In this document: positions 1-10,472 of the stretch, piece after piece | Layout of the letters: each line of letters begins with the position of its first letter | Position numbering within the stretch: the stretch's first letter is position 1 | Source of the DNA: Pythium myriotylum | Lineage: Eukaryota; Oomycota; Peronosporomycetes; Pythiales; Pythiaceae | Assembly: GCA_023091665.1 (NCBI GenBank) | Contig: JALJCQ010000006.1 | Location: 372,001 to 436,000, forward strand | DNA: 64,000 nucleotides | Direction: 5' to 3' | Translations under genes and position numbers: made by a program | The notes under the pieces: model-generated | The model's database searches: none | Seen by the model: only the letters and a program-made list of their open reading frames with translations | What the model was told of the DNA's origin: nothing

Positions 1-180
1 AAATTACAGTGTTGGGAAATGCCCAACGATCCTCGACTTGCGAACGTCTTTTCTCGAGTACCCTTGAATGAAAGCTGTGGACACAACAAGCATGCGAGAG
101 GCCTCAGTCGAATGGAGATGGTGTCCATGGTAGCCAACCACAGGAACTGTTCCCACGAAAACTGTGAATCGCCCCCGATG
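1..180. other. 3' flank, nothing recognised
   Basis: Short stretch downstream of the first glycosyltransferase gene. I see no gene, repeat or motif. The open frame running across it on the plus strand is antisense to the neighbouring gene. Confidence 0.4.
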
Positions 181-1842
181 CTAGTGCAAAACGTTTCCTC
201 TCAGTTGGCGACTTGTTGTCGGCGTCACACCGCTTTGACGCTGTTCTCCGCGGTAAACAATGTCGGCGGCTGCTTCCATAAGTTGCAGCAGTCGCGATTC
301 GACGGCTCGAAAGCTAAAGATCTCCATGGGTGTCAGCAGAAAGTCGGTGTACTTATCCACAGTTTCGGTGCGTCCCCAGCAGCTTTCAACGTCAGTGAAT
401 ATCTTGGACCACTGGATGACATACCTGACTCTTGGTATCCCGCGCTTGGCCTGCAGGATATGGGTCCAGATCGGCTGGTTGAGCTTATCAAGTCCAAGTT
501 TGACCGAGTTACGATGGAGGAACACGATCTCTCCTTTCGGATCGTGTTGGACCATCGTCATGCCACAAAACTCATTGGTCGAGGTCTTCAGAGTGCCCGC
601 GGAACCCGGCGGCGTCATAATCATGTGGAACGGGCTATTGGTTTTCAGCCACGCGAGTCGAAAAAGGTCTTTATCTCCCCACACGAGTTGCTCATGGACG
701 CGAGGCAGCGAAAAGCCAAAATACATGAGCATGTTTAGGGCCCGGAGGTGTCGCCGACGGTCGATCAGCACTTGGCCACTTTCTTGCTCAAGCATATCGA
801 CAAACGGAAGTCCTATGACTTGCCACAGCACGCTGTGCTCGCGTACATTGAAAATCGTGCTCGTTGGGTGCCAGAAGTCAGGCCAGAACATCGCGCCAGA
901 GCCACGAAACTCTTCCGTGTCGAAGAGATACGTTGGATCTCGCACCGCAAAGTTATCTGCGTCCAGCAGGAGCACGCTATCGAAGGCCGAATAGAACACC
1001 GCGTAGAGTTTCGTGTAAAAGTCGGTCGCGAATGCATCCTCAATCTCCCGCAGGAAAACGGCATAGTTGTCCACGAGGTCTTGTAATAGCGCGTGGGTAG
1101 CGCTCACTTCGTCTGGTTTGTACCAGACCTCGACAGGTAACTTCGTCCCAATTTCCCTCAATCGACGAATACTCACGTAAGCACTGGCTAGGACCTTGCC
1201 ATGCACCACGATCGATATACCTCGCCTCAACGCAATGGCTTTGTTGGTCTGAGTCCTCACTTCCTGCTGGATTCGCTCGAACGCGATCGGGGGATGGTGT
1301 GAGTACCGAGAAGCTTTGACGCTGTAGTCGACCAGAGACGCGGCAAAGCCACAGTCGAAAGTTACACGACTCTCCAGTGAGTCGCAATGCATCGTCAGCA
1401 CACGCAACGTCGCGTTTTTCTTCTTGTGGCGATACAAACAATAGCCCGAGCGACCGCCAGGAATCGCAGTCGTACAATCAGCGTCCTGGTTGGGCTCCCT
1501 TGGGCCGTCCGGAGAACATTCGCGAGTCGCGTGCCAGCCTATGCACTCGTACCTGGATCGGAACCGCTTGATCGGCGCTAGAGTCGCTTCAGAGAAGGGT
1601 ACGAGAGAAGTTGTCTCGTTTGCCGCAGGGACAAGCAGCTTCGTGTCCGTCGACACTTTCGGGATCCGGATCGCAGACGTCAGCACTTGTGATCGCGAAA
1701 TCTTTGTCGACGGTATGTCGGACATTATCTCATTCTGCATCGCAAGAAACACTGTGCCGACGAGTAGCAGCATCATAAATGAGAAGAGGAATCGCTGCTC
1801 TCGCATCGCAAGCCTCGAACTGAGTTGCCGACTTTGTTGCAT
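181..1842 (-). CDS. GT71 (MNN1/MNN2-like) mannosyltransferase, paralog 1
   Basis: Predicted 553-aa type II Golgi membrane protein. A short cytosolic N-terminus is followed by one hydrophobic segment (about residues 18-36, FLFSFMMLLLVGTVFLAM), then a lumenal Cys-rich segment (YECIGWHATRECSPDG..., about residues 98-170) and the glycosyltransferase domain. The domain carries the metal/nucleotide-sugar DxD signature LLDADNFAVRDP near residue 294, then AMFWPDFW, ESGQVLIDRRRH and CGMTMVQHDP.GEIVFLHRN, all shared with its five paralogs here. Known family members (GT71, Pfam Mannosyl_trans3) transfer mannose from GDP-mannose to N- or O-glycans in the Golgi, and the same role is inferred here. The reading frame stays open 80 codons upstream to 2082, but the Met at 1842 sits just before the membrane anchor, as in the paralogs, so I chose it. 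It is the most divergent copy. Confidence 0.85.
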   Translation of the reverse strand: MQQSRQLSSRLAMREQRFLFSFMMLLLVGTVFLAMQNEIMSDIPSTKISRSQVLTSAIRIPKVSTDTKLLVPAANETTSLVPFSEATLAPIKRFRSRYECIGWHATRECSPDGPREPNQDADCTTAIPGGRSGYCLYRHKKKNATLRVLTMHCDSLESRVTFDCGFAASLVDYSVKASRYSHHPPIAFERIQQEVRTQTNKAIALRRGISIVVHGKVLASAYVSIRRLREIGTKLPVEVWYKPDEVSATHALLQDLVDNYAVFLREIEDAFATDFYTKLYAVFYSAFDSVLLLDADNFAVRDPTYLFDTEEFRGSGAMFWPDFWHPTSTIFNVREHSVLWQVIGLPFVDMLEQESGQVLIDRRRHLRALNMLMYFGFSLPRVHEQLVWGDKDLFRLAWLKTNSPFHMIMTPPGSAGTLKTSTNEFCGMTMVQHDPKGEIVFLHRNSVKLGLDKLNQPIWTHILQAKRGIPRVRYVIQWSKIFTDVESCWGRTETVDKYTDFLLTPMEIFSFRAVESRLLQLMEAAADIVYRGEQRQSGVTPTTSRQLRGNVLH

Positions 1843-2082
1843 GACTGACAAGGTCGATCCGGAAATGGCTCTATGGGGAAAAGCTGAAGAGACACTCGAC
1901 CATGGGTTCAGCGGAGGATCGTTCCGCGCGAAGTGCGGGACCGGACTAGTGAGAAACCGCGAGTGCTGACTCGCCACAAACCGAAAGATATGCCGAGGCC
2001 CACGGGGGCTTAAGGGGTACAACAGGCGGGAACGATCTATTACACTCAGAAGAGCAAAAACGAATGGGGGAGGGAAAACCAT

Positions 2083-3948
2083 CTAAACTCTCTCTGCACT
2101 TGTCGCGGGCACCTGGTTTGTCCACGTGGCGTTCACGATCGCGGCGCCTTCTCGCGCAAACTTGAGCAGACTCAGCTCGAGGTTCTCGAACGCAAAGGCA
2201 CTGATGGGCTTGAGCGTGAAGAGCTTCTCGTAGTGGACGTCCTTGCCGAAGCAGCGCTTGAACTGCGGGAAGACTTTGCCGCCGTTGGCGCCACGCACGT
2301 AGTATTCGGCGAGCTTGGACGTGCGCTTGTACTGCTGGATGTGAGTCCAAACGAGGCGGTCGTTCGTGGGGAGCAGTTTCTCCGTGTTGCGGTGAAGGAA
2401 CACCACCTTGCCGCTCGGGTCGTGCTGCACCATGGTCACGCCGCAGAAGAGATCGTAGTCGACGTGCTTGGTGCCGGCCGAGCCGGGGGGCCGTGGGATC
2501 ATGTAGAACGGGCTCTCGGTCTTCATCCACGCAAAGCGGAAGAGGTCCTTGTCGCCCCAGACGAGTCGCATCTCCTCGTGGAGCCGCGGCAGCGAAAAGC
2601 CGTAGAACATGAGCACGTTCAGTGCGGCCATGTGGCGCGGACGGTTGATGAGGATCTGGCCACTTTCCTGCTCAAACATGTTGACGTACTCGAGCCCGAA
2701 GACCGTCCAGACGAAGCTCGTCTCGTGGATGTTGAAGATCGTGTTGCCGGGCTTCCAAAAGTCGGGCCAGAACATCGCGCCGTTGTCGACAAACTCGGGC
2801 GTGTCGAATAAATAGGACGGGTCGCGCACGGGGAAGTTGTCGGCGTCCAGCAGCAGCACGTTGTCAAAGGCCGAGTAGAAAATGGCGTGGAGCTTGGTGT
2901 AGAAGCGCGTGGCGCGCGGGTCGTCGATCTCGCGCAGAAAGACGCCGTGCTCGGCCACCATGAGCCGCAGCAGCGGGTGGTTCACGTCGGTCTCGGAGCG
3001 CTTGTACCACATCTCGACCGGCAGCGTCGAGCCCATCTCGCGCAGCGAGCGCACGCTCACGTAGGCGCCGAGCAGCAGCTTCTCGTAGATGACCATGACG
3101 ATGCCGCGGTCAAAGCTGAGCTCGAGCTGGCCGACCGACTGGTTCTTGATGCCGTCCTCGGCGATCGGGATGGGCGTGTCGGGCAGCTTGTTGATCTTCC
3201 GAAACTGGAGCTGGTTGGCCTTGAACGAGAAGTTGGCGTCGTGCACGTAGTCGGTCGAGAGGATCGGGTAGCTCAAGATGGACTGGAACATGCCGCAGGT
3301 GAACTCGACTCCGGGGCGCAGCGACTCGCAGTGCATCTCCATGACGCGCTTGGTGGCCCTGGTGGTCTTGTGCTGGATCTCGCAAAAGCCCGAGACGCCG
3401 TTGGGCACGGGCGTCGAGCAGTTTTTGTCCTGCTCGGGCTCGCGGTCGCCGTCGGGCGTGCAGTTGCGCGTCTGGCGCCAGCCGACGCACTCGTAGTCGC
3501 TCAGCTTGAGCAGCTCGCGCTTGGTTTTCTGCTTGCGCACGGGCTTGGTCTCGACCGACGAGAACCACGAGGTCAGGCGGTGGAGCCGCGCGAGCACTTC
3601 TTCTCGCTGGAAGCGCGCGAGCAGCCCCGGCTGGTCGCCGCTGCTGCGCGCGCCGCCGCCGCCGCTGACCACGTCGCCGTTGGCGAGCGCGCTGCGCTGC
3701 ACGACGAAGCCGAGCGTCGCGAGACAGACCATGCAGATGAAGAACGCGAGCAGGAAGAGCAGCCAGAGCAGCCGCGAGGCGCGCGGCGACGTGCCGCTGA
3801 GCGCGAGCGCCGCGCCGCCGCTGAGCGAGCGCTCGCGCTTGGCCGCCGAGCGCTTGGGCGGCGCGGCGGCGCGCTTCTTGGCGCCGAGCAAGACCGACAT
3901 GAGACGAGGCGGCGCCGGTGAGGAGCTCAGCTCACCAGCGGTCGCCAT
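2083..3948 (-). CDS. GT71 (MNN1/MNN2-like) mannosyltransferase, paralog 2
   Basis: 621 aa. Ser/Arg/Ala-rich cytosolic tail of about 58 residues, membrane anchor LLWLLFLLAFFICMVCLATLGFVV (about 60-83), a stem, then the Cys-rich segment YECVGWRQTRNCTPDG and a GT domain with LLDADNFPVRDP (DxD around residue 368). The stop lies 241 bp upstream of the start of paralog 1, on the same strand, so the two form a head-to-tail tandem pair. GC content and third-position GC are clearly higher than in paralog 1. An alternative start is Met17 (MSVLLGAKKR). Confidence 0.88.
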   Translation of the reverse strand: MATAGELSSSPAPPRLMSVLLGAKKRAAAPPKRSAAKRERSLSGGAALALSGTSPRASRLLWLLFLLAFFICMVCLATLGFVVQRSALANGDVVSGGGGARSSGDQPGLLARFQREEVLARLHRLTSWFSSVETKPVRKQKTKRELLKLSDYECVGWRQTRNCTPDGDREPEQDKNCSTPVPNGVSGFCEIQHKTTRATKRVMEMHCESLRPGVEFTCGMFQSILSYPILSTDYVHDANFSFKANQLQFRKINKLPDTPIPIAEDGIKNQSVGQLELSFDRGIVMVIYEKLLLGAYVSVRSLREMGSTLPVEMWYKRSETDVNHPLLRLMVAEHGVFLREIDDPRATRFYTKLHAIFYSAFDNVLLLDADNFPVRDPSYLFDTPEFVDNGAMFWPDFWKPGNTIFNIHETSFVWTVFGLEYVNMFEQESGQILINRPRHMAALNVLMFYGFSLPRLHEEMRLVWGDKDLFRFAWMKTESPFYMIPRPPGSAGTKHVDYDLFCGVTMVQHDPSGKVVFLHRNTEKLLPTNDRLVWTHIQQYKRTSKLAEYYVRGANGGKVFPQFKRCFGKDVHYEKLFTLKPISAFAFENLELSLLKFAREGAAIVNATWTNQVPATSAERV

Positions 3949-4428
3949 GGAGCGGAGAATCGGAACTGGGGCGAGAGCGGAGGAGAGCGTTCTCCGCTCG
4001 GGGGGAGCGCGGAACGGTTCTGGGGGCGCGGGTGACGCTGACGTTGGACACGGCGGCGAGCAAAAAGATCAGGCGGAGAGGAGAACAGTTCAGAGGAGAG
4101 GAGAGCAAGCGGACCAAGCAGATTCGAGGCGGGGAGGGTGAGTCTACCCCGAACCCTTCTCAGACTGCTGCCACCGACGGAGTCGAGAGGACGTGGTTTC
4201 ACTTGAGTGACATCAGGAAGGTACACTATACACCACCGACGCTACATGGCTACATCCTCGAACCGCAGTTGACGGAGACGCGAAAGCAGCATGTCTTCCC
4301 AAGCTCCCTAGCGATGATTTTGTACTTGCATGTGTCCAAATTCCAACGAGCCACGTCGTCATCATCGTCTCTTTCTTTGTCTCTCTGTCTTGAAAACAAC
4401 AAACGCGAAAAAACGTATTCAACCAAAT
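3949..4428. other. intergenic region between mannosyltransferase 2 and START-like gene 1
   Basis: Holds the 5' flank of the upstream minus-strand glycosyltransferase gene and the 3' flank of the START-like gene. There is a pyrimidine-rich run at about 4365-4395. No further gene seen. Confidence 0.4.
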
Positions 4429-5778
4429 TTACATGCCGAGGCTCTCGTCGAGCAGCAGATTCCCGATCGCGTCGCCCAGAGCGAGCATGTCGTCGCGCGT
4501 CGCCTCGATCACGAGGTCGTGGAAGTCGTCCGAGTGCACTCGCCCGTTAGTATTGGTCGACGTGTCGGCGTGGGCTCCGATCGGCGTGAGCTGGGCGACC
4601 ATGCGCACCACGGCCGTGCCCGGCTCGAGGCCCGGGATGCCCTCGGGGACGCGCTCGGTGATGATCCATCCTGTCTCGTCGCTGAACGCCTGCTCGAAGA
4701 CGTTGGCGTGCTTGTCTTCGGAAGCGCTCGACATGACGCGCCAGATGTGGACGGTGCGGTCGGGCTCGTCGAACTTTTGCATCACCAGCACGGCCGTGAG
4801 CTTGTCTTGGCGAGGCAAGTGGCCCGGGGCCGAGCCGAGGTACTTGATCGCGATCTGGTTCTCGGCCGAGCCGTACGACTCGATGATGCGGTTCTGCTCG
4901 ATGAACGGCTCGAGAGCACAGCGCCACGTGGCCTCGACGACGCGCTTGAACTCGAACGGGATATGCCGCGTGTCCCGCATCTCCACGGTCGAGGCCTTGG
5001 AGCAGCTATCGGGGCGGATCTCTTGGATCATCGAGCGCCCGATCTCGGCGATGCCGTTGGACCAGGTCGTGCAGTCGAAGATCCGGTCGATGCCCGTGTT
5101 GTAGAGTCGCTGGATGTCGCGCACGAACTGCGCGTGGAGCATGCCGATGGTCGTGTCACAGTGGAGACGGCTGTCGATGATCGTGAAGCTCTCGTCGTCG
5201 CGTCCCTCGTTCACACGCACGCGCTTGCGCAGCAGACTCTCGAGCGTCTGCGAGAGCCCCATTTGGTGCTGCAGCATCGTCACGAGCCGCTGGTTCTCGG
5301 CCTCGGCGCGCACTCGCACCTCGCGCTCGGTCTCGGCTGCGCGCTTCCACTGCTCCACCGTGTCCACGGGCGGCGCGAACTCGGCCTGGTGCTTGCGCTT
5401 GAGCATCAAGAGGTTCCGTTGTCTCTCGAGCGCCACGGCTTCCTCTCTCAGCATCGCGAGCTCGGCGCGCTTGCGCTCGCGCGAGACGTTGCGCATGGGC
5501 TCTCGGCTCTTCGCTCGTGTTTTCTTCCCCTCGCTCTTGTCGTCCGCGCTTGAGCCCGAGTCGGCGTCGTGAGCTGCTGACGAGCTGCCAGCACTCAAGT
5601 GGCTCGAACTCAGCGCCCAGTGGAGCTCTGAGCCCCGCGAAGCGTGCAAATTGCTGCTCTCGTCGTCGGCGAGGGCTCCGTGCGGGTGTTCGTCACTGTC
5701 TCCGAGCGGGAAATGGTCCAGCGCCGCCAGGAAGTCGACCGTCGCGGCCGCGTGGGCCGCGTCACTACCAGAACTCAT
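4429..5778 (-). CDS. bZIP-like coiled coil / START-like domain protein 1 (M96 type)
   Basis: 449 aa, single exon. An acidic N-terminal 90 residues precede a basic segment (KKTRAKSREPMRNVSRERKR, near 85-105). A leucine-rich coiled coil follows to about residue 190, then a roughly 260-residue domain with conserved islands FEFKRVVEATWRCAL, VLVMQKFDEPDRTVHIWRVM, ETGWIITERVP and a C-terminal LGDAIGNLLLDESLG. This arrangement matches my recollection of a large oomycete-specific family that includes the Phytophthora M96 mating-specific protein and START-fold predictions; that assignment is from memory. The basic part resembles half of a bZIP, but I see no proven DNA-binding signature. Function unknown. 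It lies tail-to-head with its paralog at 5958-7382. Confidence 0.75.
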   Translation of the reverse strand: MSSGSDAAHAAATVDFLAALDHFPLGDSDEHPHGALADDESSNLHASRGSELHWALSSSHLSAGSSSAAHDADSGSSADDKSEGKKTRAKSREPMRNVSRERKRAELAMLREEAVALERQRNLLMLKRKHQAEFAPPVDTVEQWKRAAETEREVRVRAEAENQRLVTMLQHQMGLSQTLESLLRKRVRVNEGRDDESFTIIDSRLHCDTTIGMLHAQFVRDIQRLYNTGIDRIFDCTTWSNGIAEIGRSMIQEIRPDSCSKASTVEMRDTRHIPFEFKRVVEATWRCALEPFIEQNRIIESYGSAENQIAIKYLGSAPGHLPRQDKLTAVLVMQKFDEPDRTVHIWRVMSSASEDKHANVFEQAFSDETGWIITERVPEGIPGLEPGTAVVRMVAQLTPIGAHADTSTNTNGRVHSDDFHDLVIEATRDDMLALGDAIGNLLLDESLGM

Positions 5779-5957
5779 ATCGCTCTTTGAGCAAGGTTTG
5801 ATTATTCGCCAACGACGCGATAAGCGTGATCAGATCAGATCCCTCGGTCGAGTGACGTATACTCAGACGAAGAATATGTCGTGCATAGATACAGTTTTTA
5901 TGTGACAGGTGCAGTGGCCGGAGCTCAACGAGGACAAGTCGAGAGCTTGGTGCTTCT

Positions 5958-7382
5958 TCACTCGAGAGACCGTTGCTGTTGGTTCGCAAAGGCCCCGAGC
6001 TCGTCGACCATCGACTCGAGGTCGTCTTCGGTCGAGCCGATGGACTCGTCCAGCAGAATGTTCTCGACGGCCTCGGTCATCGACGCGATGTCCTCTTCGG
6101 TGCCGTTGAGAATGCGGTTCGTGAACACGCCGGGCTTGAGCGGAAAGCCCTCGCGGTCTCCGGGCGGCTGCAGCAGTTCGTCGTGGATCGAGTCGAGGTG
6201 CTGCACGCCTGCTTGCAACAGCTTGGCCTGGTCCTCCCAGATCGGCACGTACCGTGTGCACACCCTCACGATCGCGCCGTCGTCGTTGGGCTCGCCCGAG
6301 ACTGGATCCGTGATCCGCTCGACGATGAGCCAGCCTGTCTCGTCGCCGTACTCGCACTTGGCGAGCGGGGTGTCGTCCCAGTTGAGGCTCCGCCATACTA
6401 GCACGGTGCGGTGCTCCTGTGTGAAGCGACGCATGACCATCGCCGCCGTCAACGGCGTCGTCGAGCCCGGTGCACAGCTCTGCAGGAAAAACTTGCTCGA
6501 GTACTCGTCGTCCGTGCGGCAGAACTCCTCGATGATCCGCTGCTGGCGGCTGTACTCGGTCGTGATGGCTCGCCACGTCGCGTTGCAGACGCGTTCAAAC
6601 GGAAACGGCACAAACTTGTTTTCCCGCAGCTCGACGTAGAGCTTGTCGTCTCCGTCGGCCTGCTGCACGACGACCGACGAGCGCCTCGACTTGTTCGGCA
6701 GCAACTGCCTCGACTCGGCCGACTTGGCGAGCACAATGTCCACCAGCGGGAACGCCTCGTCGATCTCCTCCATGAACCGCTCGTGGAGCTGCTCCATGTC
6801 GTCGACCGGGAACGGTTTGTGGGCACTCGCCGCCGCGACTTCCTCGATGAACGTGCCCGAGCGGTTGCGGAAGATGGTCTCGAGGCTCTTGGCGACCTGC
6901 AGCTGGTGGAGCAGCTTGGCTTTGAGTCGATCTCTCTCTTGCTCGGATTTCTCTCGCCGCGAGGCCTGGCGCTTCGCCAGGTCTTTCCACACGGGCGCCG
7001 GCGTGAGGCAGCGCTCGAGCGCCTTCTTGGCGAGCGTCTGGCTGAGCTCGCGCTCGAGCTCCTGCACGCGCGCGCGCAGGAACTTGGTTTCTTCTTTCAT
7101 GCGCTCGCGCGAGACGTTCTTCATGGGCTTGCGCTTCTCGGTCGGCTCGTCGCTGCCGCTGCCGCGCTCGGTCGGAACGCTCGACGCCAACGCGTCTCCT
7201 GGCGCCAATTCGACGCCGATCGACGCGCTTTTTGCGCGGATCGAGAGATCGAACGCCTGCGCAGACGCTTGTGGCGCGTGCGGCGCGCGCGGCGCGTCGA
7301 CGGCGGCGCGCTCGCTGCTCATCGAGGCGGCGTTCTTGGAGGAGGAGGATGCGAGGGACTCTTCGGACTGCTGGTCGGTCAT
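5958..7382 (-). CDS. bZIP-like coiled coil / START-like domain protein 2 (M96 type)
   Basis: 474 aa, single exon, 179 bp upstream of paralog 1 on the same strand. Ser/Ala-rich N-terminus, basic region KRKPMKNVSRERMKEETK (about 105-125), coiled coil with LRARVQELERELSQ, then the START-like part with FPFERVCNATWRAITTEY, MVMRRFTQEHRTVLVWRSLNW, ETGWLIVERITDP and the closing VENILLDESIGS. The PMKNVSRER block is nearly identical to PMRNVSRER of paralog 1, so the two intronless genes are each other's closest relatives in the window. The C-terminus ends in a short acidic extension (TEDDLESMVDELG). Confidence 0.75.
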   Translation of the reverse strand: MTDQQSEESLASSSSKNAASMSSERAAVDAPRAPHAPQASAQAFDLSIRAKSASIGVELAPGDALASSVPTERGSGSDEPTEKRKPMKNVSRERMKEETKFLRARVQELERELSQTLAKKALERCLTPAPVWKDLAKRQASRREKSEQERDRLKAKLLHQLQVAKSLETIFRNRSGTFIEEVAAASAHKPFPVDDMEQLHERFMEEIDEAFPLVDIVLAKSAESRQLLPNKSRRSSVVVQQADGDDKLYVELRENKFVPFPFERVCNATWRAITTEYSRQQRIIEEFCRTDDEYSSKFFLQSCAPGSTTPLTAAMVMRRFTQEHRTVLVWRSLNWDDTPLAKCEYGDETGWLIVERITDPVSGEPNDDGAIVRVCTRYVPIWEDQAKLLQAGVQHLDSIHDELLQPPGDREGFPLKPGVFTNRILNGTEEDIASMTEAVENILLDESIGSTEDDLESMVDELGAFANQQQRSLE

Positions 7383-8019
7383 CCATAAGAGTGATTGCGG
7401 AGTGGTCCACCTGAAATAGCAACTGCTGGCTGGATAGTTGCTCGATTAGGGGGGAAGGAAGAGATGCTGGACTGTCTCACCTCATCATCACAAAGGAGAC
7501 GATGAGCAATGGGAGACTCGGAAGGATTGCTCTTCTCCGTGAAGGAAGAGCGCGCACAATCGTGTAATTAGACGAATAGTAATATTCTGTGACTTGGCAT
7601 GGATGAGGAGTTGGCAGGAAGGAGGTCGTGGTGGGCGATGGAAGAAGCACAATGCGTGGTTTCGTTTTTTTACTCGACATGTGACAAAGTTCAGGAACGC
7701 ACTTCCACGAAAGCAAATGCTGCGAGAGACACGAGACGCAGTTAACTGGCGCGGTGGAGGACGGTAGCGTGTGTATGTGGATGTGTGGCTGTTCTTGATG
7801 GAGGTTTGTGGTTTGTTCGGAATGGGTCCATTGGCTTGGTCCTCGGTTGTCTTCGTTTCCACGACCAAGTACATGAAGACAGCGGTCGAGGTCGTCTTGA
7901 GTAGCCAGAGCTCGCCTCGCGAGTCGTTGGAATGAAGATGCCGAAAATCGAGTGTAAACTCTGTGTATTCTACAAGTTTTTTTTTGCTTACTAGTACATG
8001 TTCCTGAGGAAGTATCTGC
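7383..8019. other. intergenic region, nothing recognised
   Basis: About 640 bp between two minus-strand genes. It should hold the promoter of START-like gene 2 and the 3' end of mannosyltransferase 3. No repeat or coding potential beyond low-quality frames. Confidence 0.4.
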
Positions 8020-9732
8020 CTAGGGCAGTCGCTGGGCGCCCACTTTGTTGACTGCGAGCGTCGGCGGTCTCGACGGTGTCGCACTCGCCGTGCTCGTCAC
8101 GTTCATGGCGTCGACGCCTTCGTCGGCGAAGCGCAGTAGCGTCGACTCGAAGCCGCCAAAGAGGTCGAAGATGGACGTGAACGTGAAGAGCTCGTCCCAC
8201 TTGGTGGCCTGCGCCCAGCAGCTCGGGTAGGCCTCGAAGACCTTGGCCCACGTGATGCGGTAGGCACTCAGCGGCGCCTCGCGCTTGAACTGCTGCACGT
8301 GGCTCCAGATGCGCTCGCGCGTATCCGCGCGGATCTTCTGCATGTTGCGGTGGAGGAAGACGATCTCGCCCTGTGGGTCGTGCTGCACCATCGTGAGCCC
8401 GCAAAAGTTGTCGTTCACGCGGTTGAGCTTGCCAGCCGAGCCCGGCGGGCGCGCGATCATGTGGAACGAGCTGTTGGTCTTGAGCCACGCGAAGCGGAAG
8501 AGGTCTTTGTCGCCCCAGATGAGCCGCATGTTGTCGTGGATGCGCGGCAGCGAAAAGCCATAGTACATGAGCGCGTTCAGCGCCGTGAAGTGGCGACGGC
8601 GGTTGATGAGCACCTGGCCGCTCTCCTGCTCGAACATGTCGACGAACGGGAGGTCAAAGACCTGCCAGACCAGACTCTTTTCGTGCACGTTGAAGAGCGT
8701 GTGGCCTGGGTGCCAAAAGTCGGGCCAGAACATCGCGCCTGTGGTCGTGTACTCGGGCGTGTCAAAGAGGTAGGCCGGATCGCGCACGGCGTAGTTGTCA
8801 GCGTCCAGCAGCATGACGTTGTCGAAGGCCGAGTAAAAGACAGCGTGGAGCTTGGTGTAGAAGCCTGTGGCCAGCGGATTCGTGATCTCGCGCAGGTAGA
8901 CGCCGTACTGCGCCTTGAGAATCTGCAGCAATGGGTGGTTCGGGTCGGTCTCGGTGCGGCGGTACCACATCTCGACCGGAAGCGTCGAGTTGAGTTCTTC
9001 GCGAAGCGAGCGGATGCTCACGTAGGCGCCGAGCAGCAGCTTCTCGTAGATGACCATCGAGATGCCCTTGGTAAAGAACGTCGGCGACGGCGCGTTCGTG
9101 AGCCCGTTCGACGCGAGCAAGTCTTCCTGGTTCTTGGTGAACGAGAAGACCGGGTCGTGTGTGTAGCGAACGGCCTTGGAGCCGTACTGCAGCATCTCCT
9201 TGAACGAATCACACGCGAACGACGACGATCGGTAGAGCGACGTGCAGTGGGTCGGCAGCACGCGGCGCAGCTGGCCTGTAGCCATGTTCTGGATCTCGCA
9301 ATAGCCTGACGAGCCCTTGTGGACGTGGATGTTGCACGCGCGGTCGTTCTCGGGCTCGCGCGGGCCGTCCGGTGAGCACGTCTTGGTTTGTCGCCACCCT
9401 ACGCAGGCGAAGGCGTTGATGTCACCATCGACAGCCGGGTCAAAGATCGGAATCGTCTCGTTCGCGGTCACGTTCGCGACGCCCGAGGCACTCGCTGTGA
9501 CGGCGATCGAGAGCTTGACGGGCACGGCGTCGACGTGGTTGGTCTCGGTCTCGGTCTCGAGCAGAAGCTGCGTCGTGCGGTAGAAGAAGACACACATGCC
9601 GACCGAGACGAGCAGCAGCGCAAAGACGAGCGGCTTGAACGACCGGCGCCGGGTCGAGTTTGAGACGCGGCGTCGCGGCGACGTGAGCAGCGGGAGCTGG
9701 TCTTCTCGGTGGAGATTGTCTGCGAAGACCAT
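8020..9732 (-). CDS. GT71 (MNN1/MNN2-like) mannosyltransferase, paralog 3
   Basis: 570 aa from the Met at 9732. The frame is open 51 codons further to 9885, but MVFADNLHREDQLPLLTSP matches the short HEDQLPLLTAP tail of paralog 4, which fixes the start. Membrane anchor PLVFALLLVSVGMCVFFY (about residues 35-52). Cys-rich segment FACVGWRQTKTCSPDGPREPEND with SGYCEIQ. DxD in LLDADNYAVRDP near residue 310. The C-terminal 30 residues (SRPPTLAVNKVGAQRLP) are unrelated to those of the other copies. Confidence 0.88.
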   Translation of the reverse strand: MVFADNLHREDQLPLLTSPRRRVSNSTRRRSFKPLVFALLLVSVGMCVFFYRTTQLLLETETETNHVDAVPVKLSIAVTASASGVANVTANETIPIFDPAVDGDINAFACVGWRQTKTCSPDGPREPENDRACNIHVHKGSSGYCEIQNMATGQLRRVLPTHCTSLYRSSSFACDSFKEMLQYGSKAVRYTHDPVFSFTKNQEDLLASNGLTNAPSPTFFTKGISMVIYEKLLLGAYVSIRSLREELNSTLPVEMWYRRTETDPNHPLLQILKAQYGVYLREITNPLATGFYTKLHAVFYSAFDNVMLLDADNYAVRDPAYLFDTPEYTTTGAMFWPDFWHPGHTLFNVHEKSLVWQVFDLPFVDMFEQESGQVLINRRRHFTALNALMYYGFSLPRIHDNMRLIWGDKDLFRFAWLKTNSSFHMIARPPGSAGKLNRVNDNFCGLTMVQHDPQGEIVFLHRNMQKIRADTRERIWSHVQQFKREAPLSAYRITWAKVFEAYPSCWAQATKWDELFTFTSIFDLFGGFESTLLRFADEGVDAMNVTSTASATPSRPPTLAVNKVGAQRLP

Positions 9733-10472
9733 GGTCTCCGATATTATTGTGGAATGAATGGGATGAGATGTGAGCCGGGAGGCGGCGAATAGATACTGAG
9801 CAAAGCCAAGTGAACTAGCGTCGCGCAAGGAGCCAGCCCATGCGGTCGCGCGACCAAAGAGGCTGGACAGCTCTGGAATGGACACGCTTCAAGAGCCGCG
9901 ACATCTGACGGCAAAGTGGGGCGGTGATCCGTTAAGAGGGACTCGGAAAAATCAGGTTGGTCCTTTCAAATCGTGATTTCAGAGTTTAGCGAGCATACAT
10001 TTCGTTCAATAGAAATACTATCTAGATTGAGGTGGACAGTTAAACACGTATTAAGTACCGGTATTTCGGATCTAGAGTCCGTGACATGTCCAGTGTCGCG
10101 CTGGTGATCGCGAGTGCTGCCCGTTGGACTCGCCGCAAACCTTGGACAAGCAGCTGCTGGCGCCGCACACGCGATGGCTGCTTGAGATCGTGGCCACTCG
10201 CTTCGCACGCGTGTCGCGGGCCAGTTGAGTCACACTATTATTTGACGGAGGACTCATGGAGCTCAGTTGGGCTCAACTGCTGTCTGCCGAGCAGCTACCT
10301 AACCAAGAGAGTTCTCGGGCCTGGAGGCCGAACTTCAGGACCTGCTGCCTTGACTCATTCCTTCTGGAAACGTTTCTTCCGCAATCAGACGACCAAACTT
10401 GAGACGGCTCACAAAGTTTCGATACATTGTGGCCAGTGAGAGGGGAACAATAAAATATCTGAGACTCTAAGT
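9733..10472. other. intergenic region, nothing recognised
   Basis: 740 bp between mannosyltransferases 3 and 4, both minus strand. It contains the upstream in-frame extension of paralog 3 (to 9885), judged untranslated. No other feature supported. Confidence 0.4.

Noticed and set aside
2887..3921. 344-codon plus-strand open frame
   Set aside because: Antisense to a clear GT71 gene; composition (Arg/Ala/Leu/His rich) is that of a GC-rich shadow frame.
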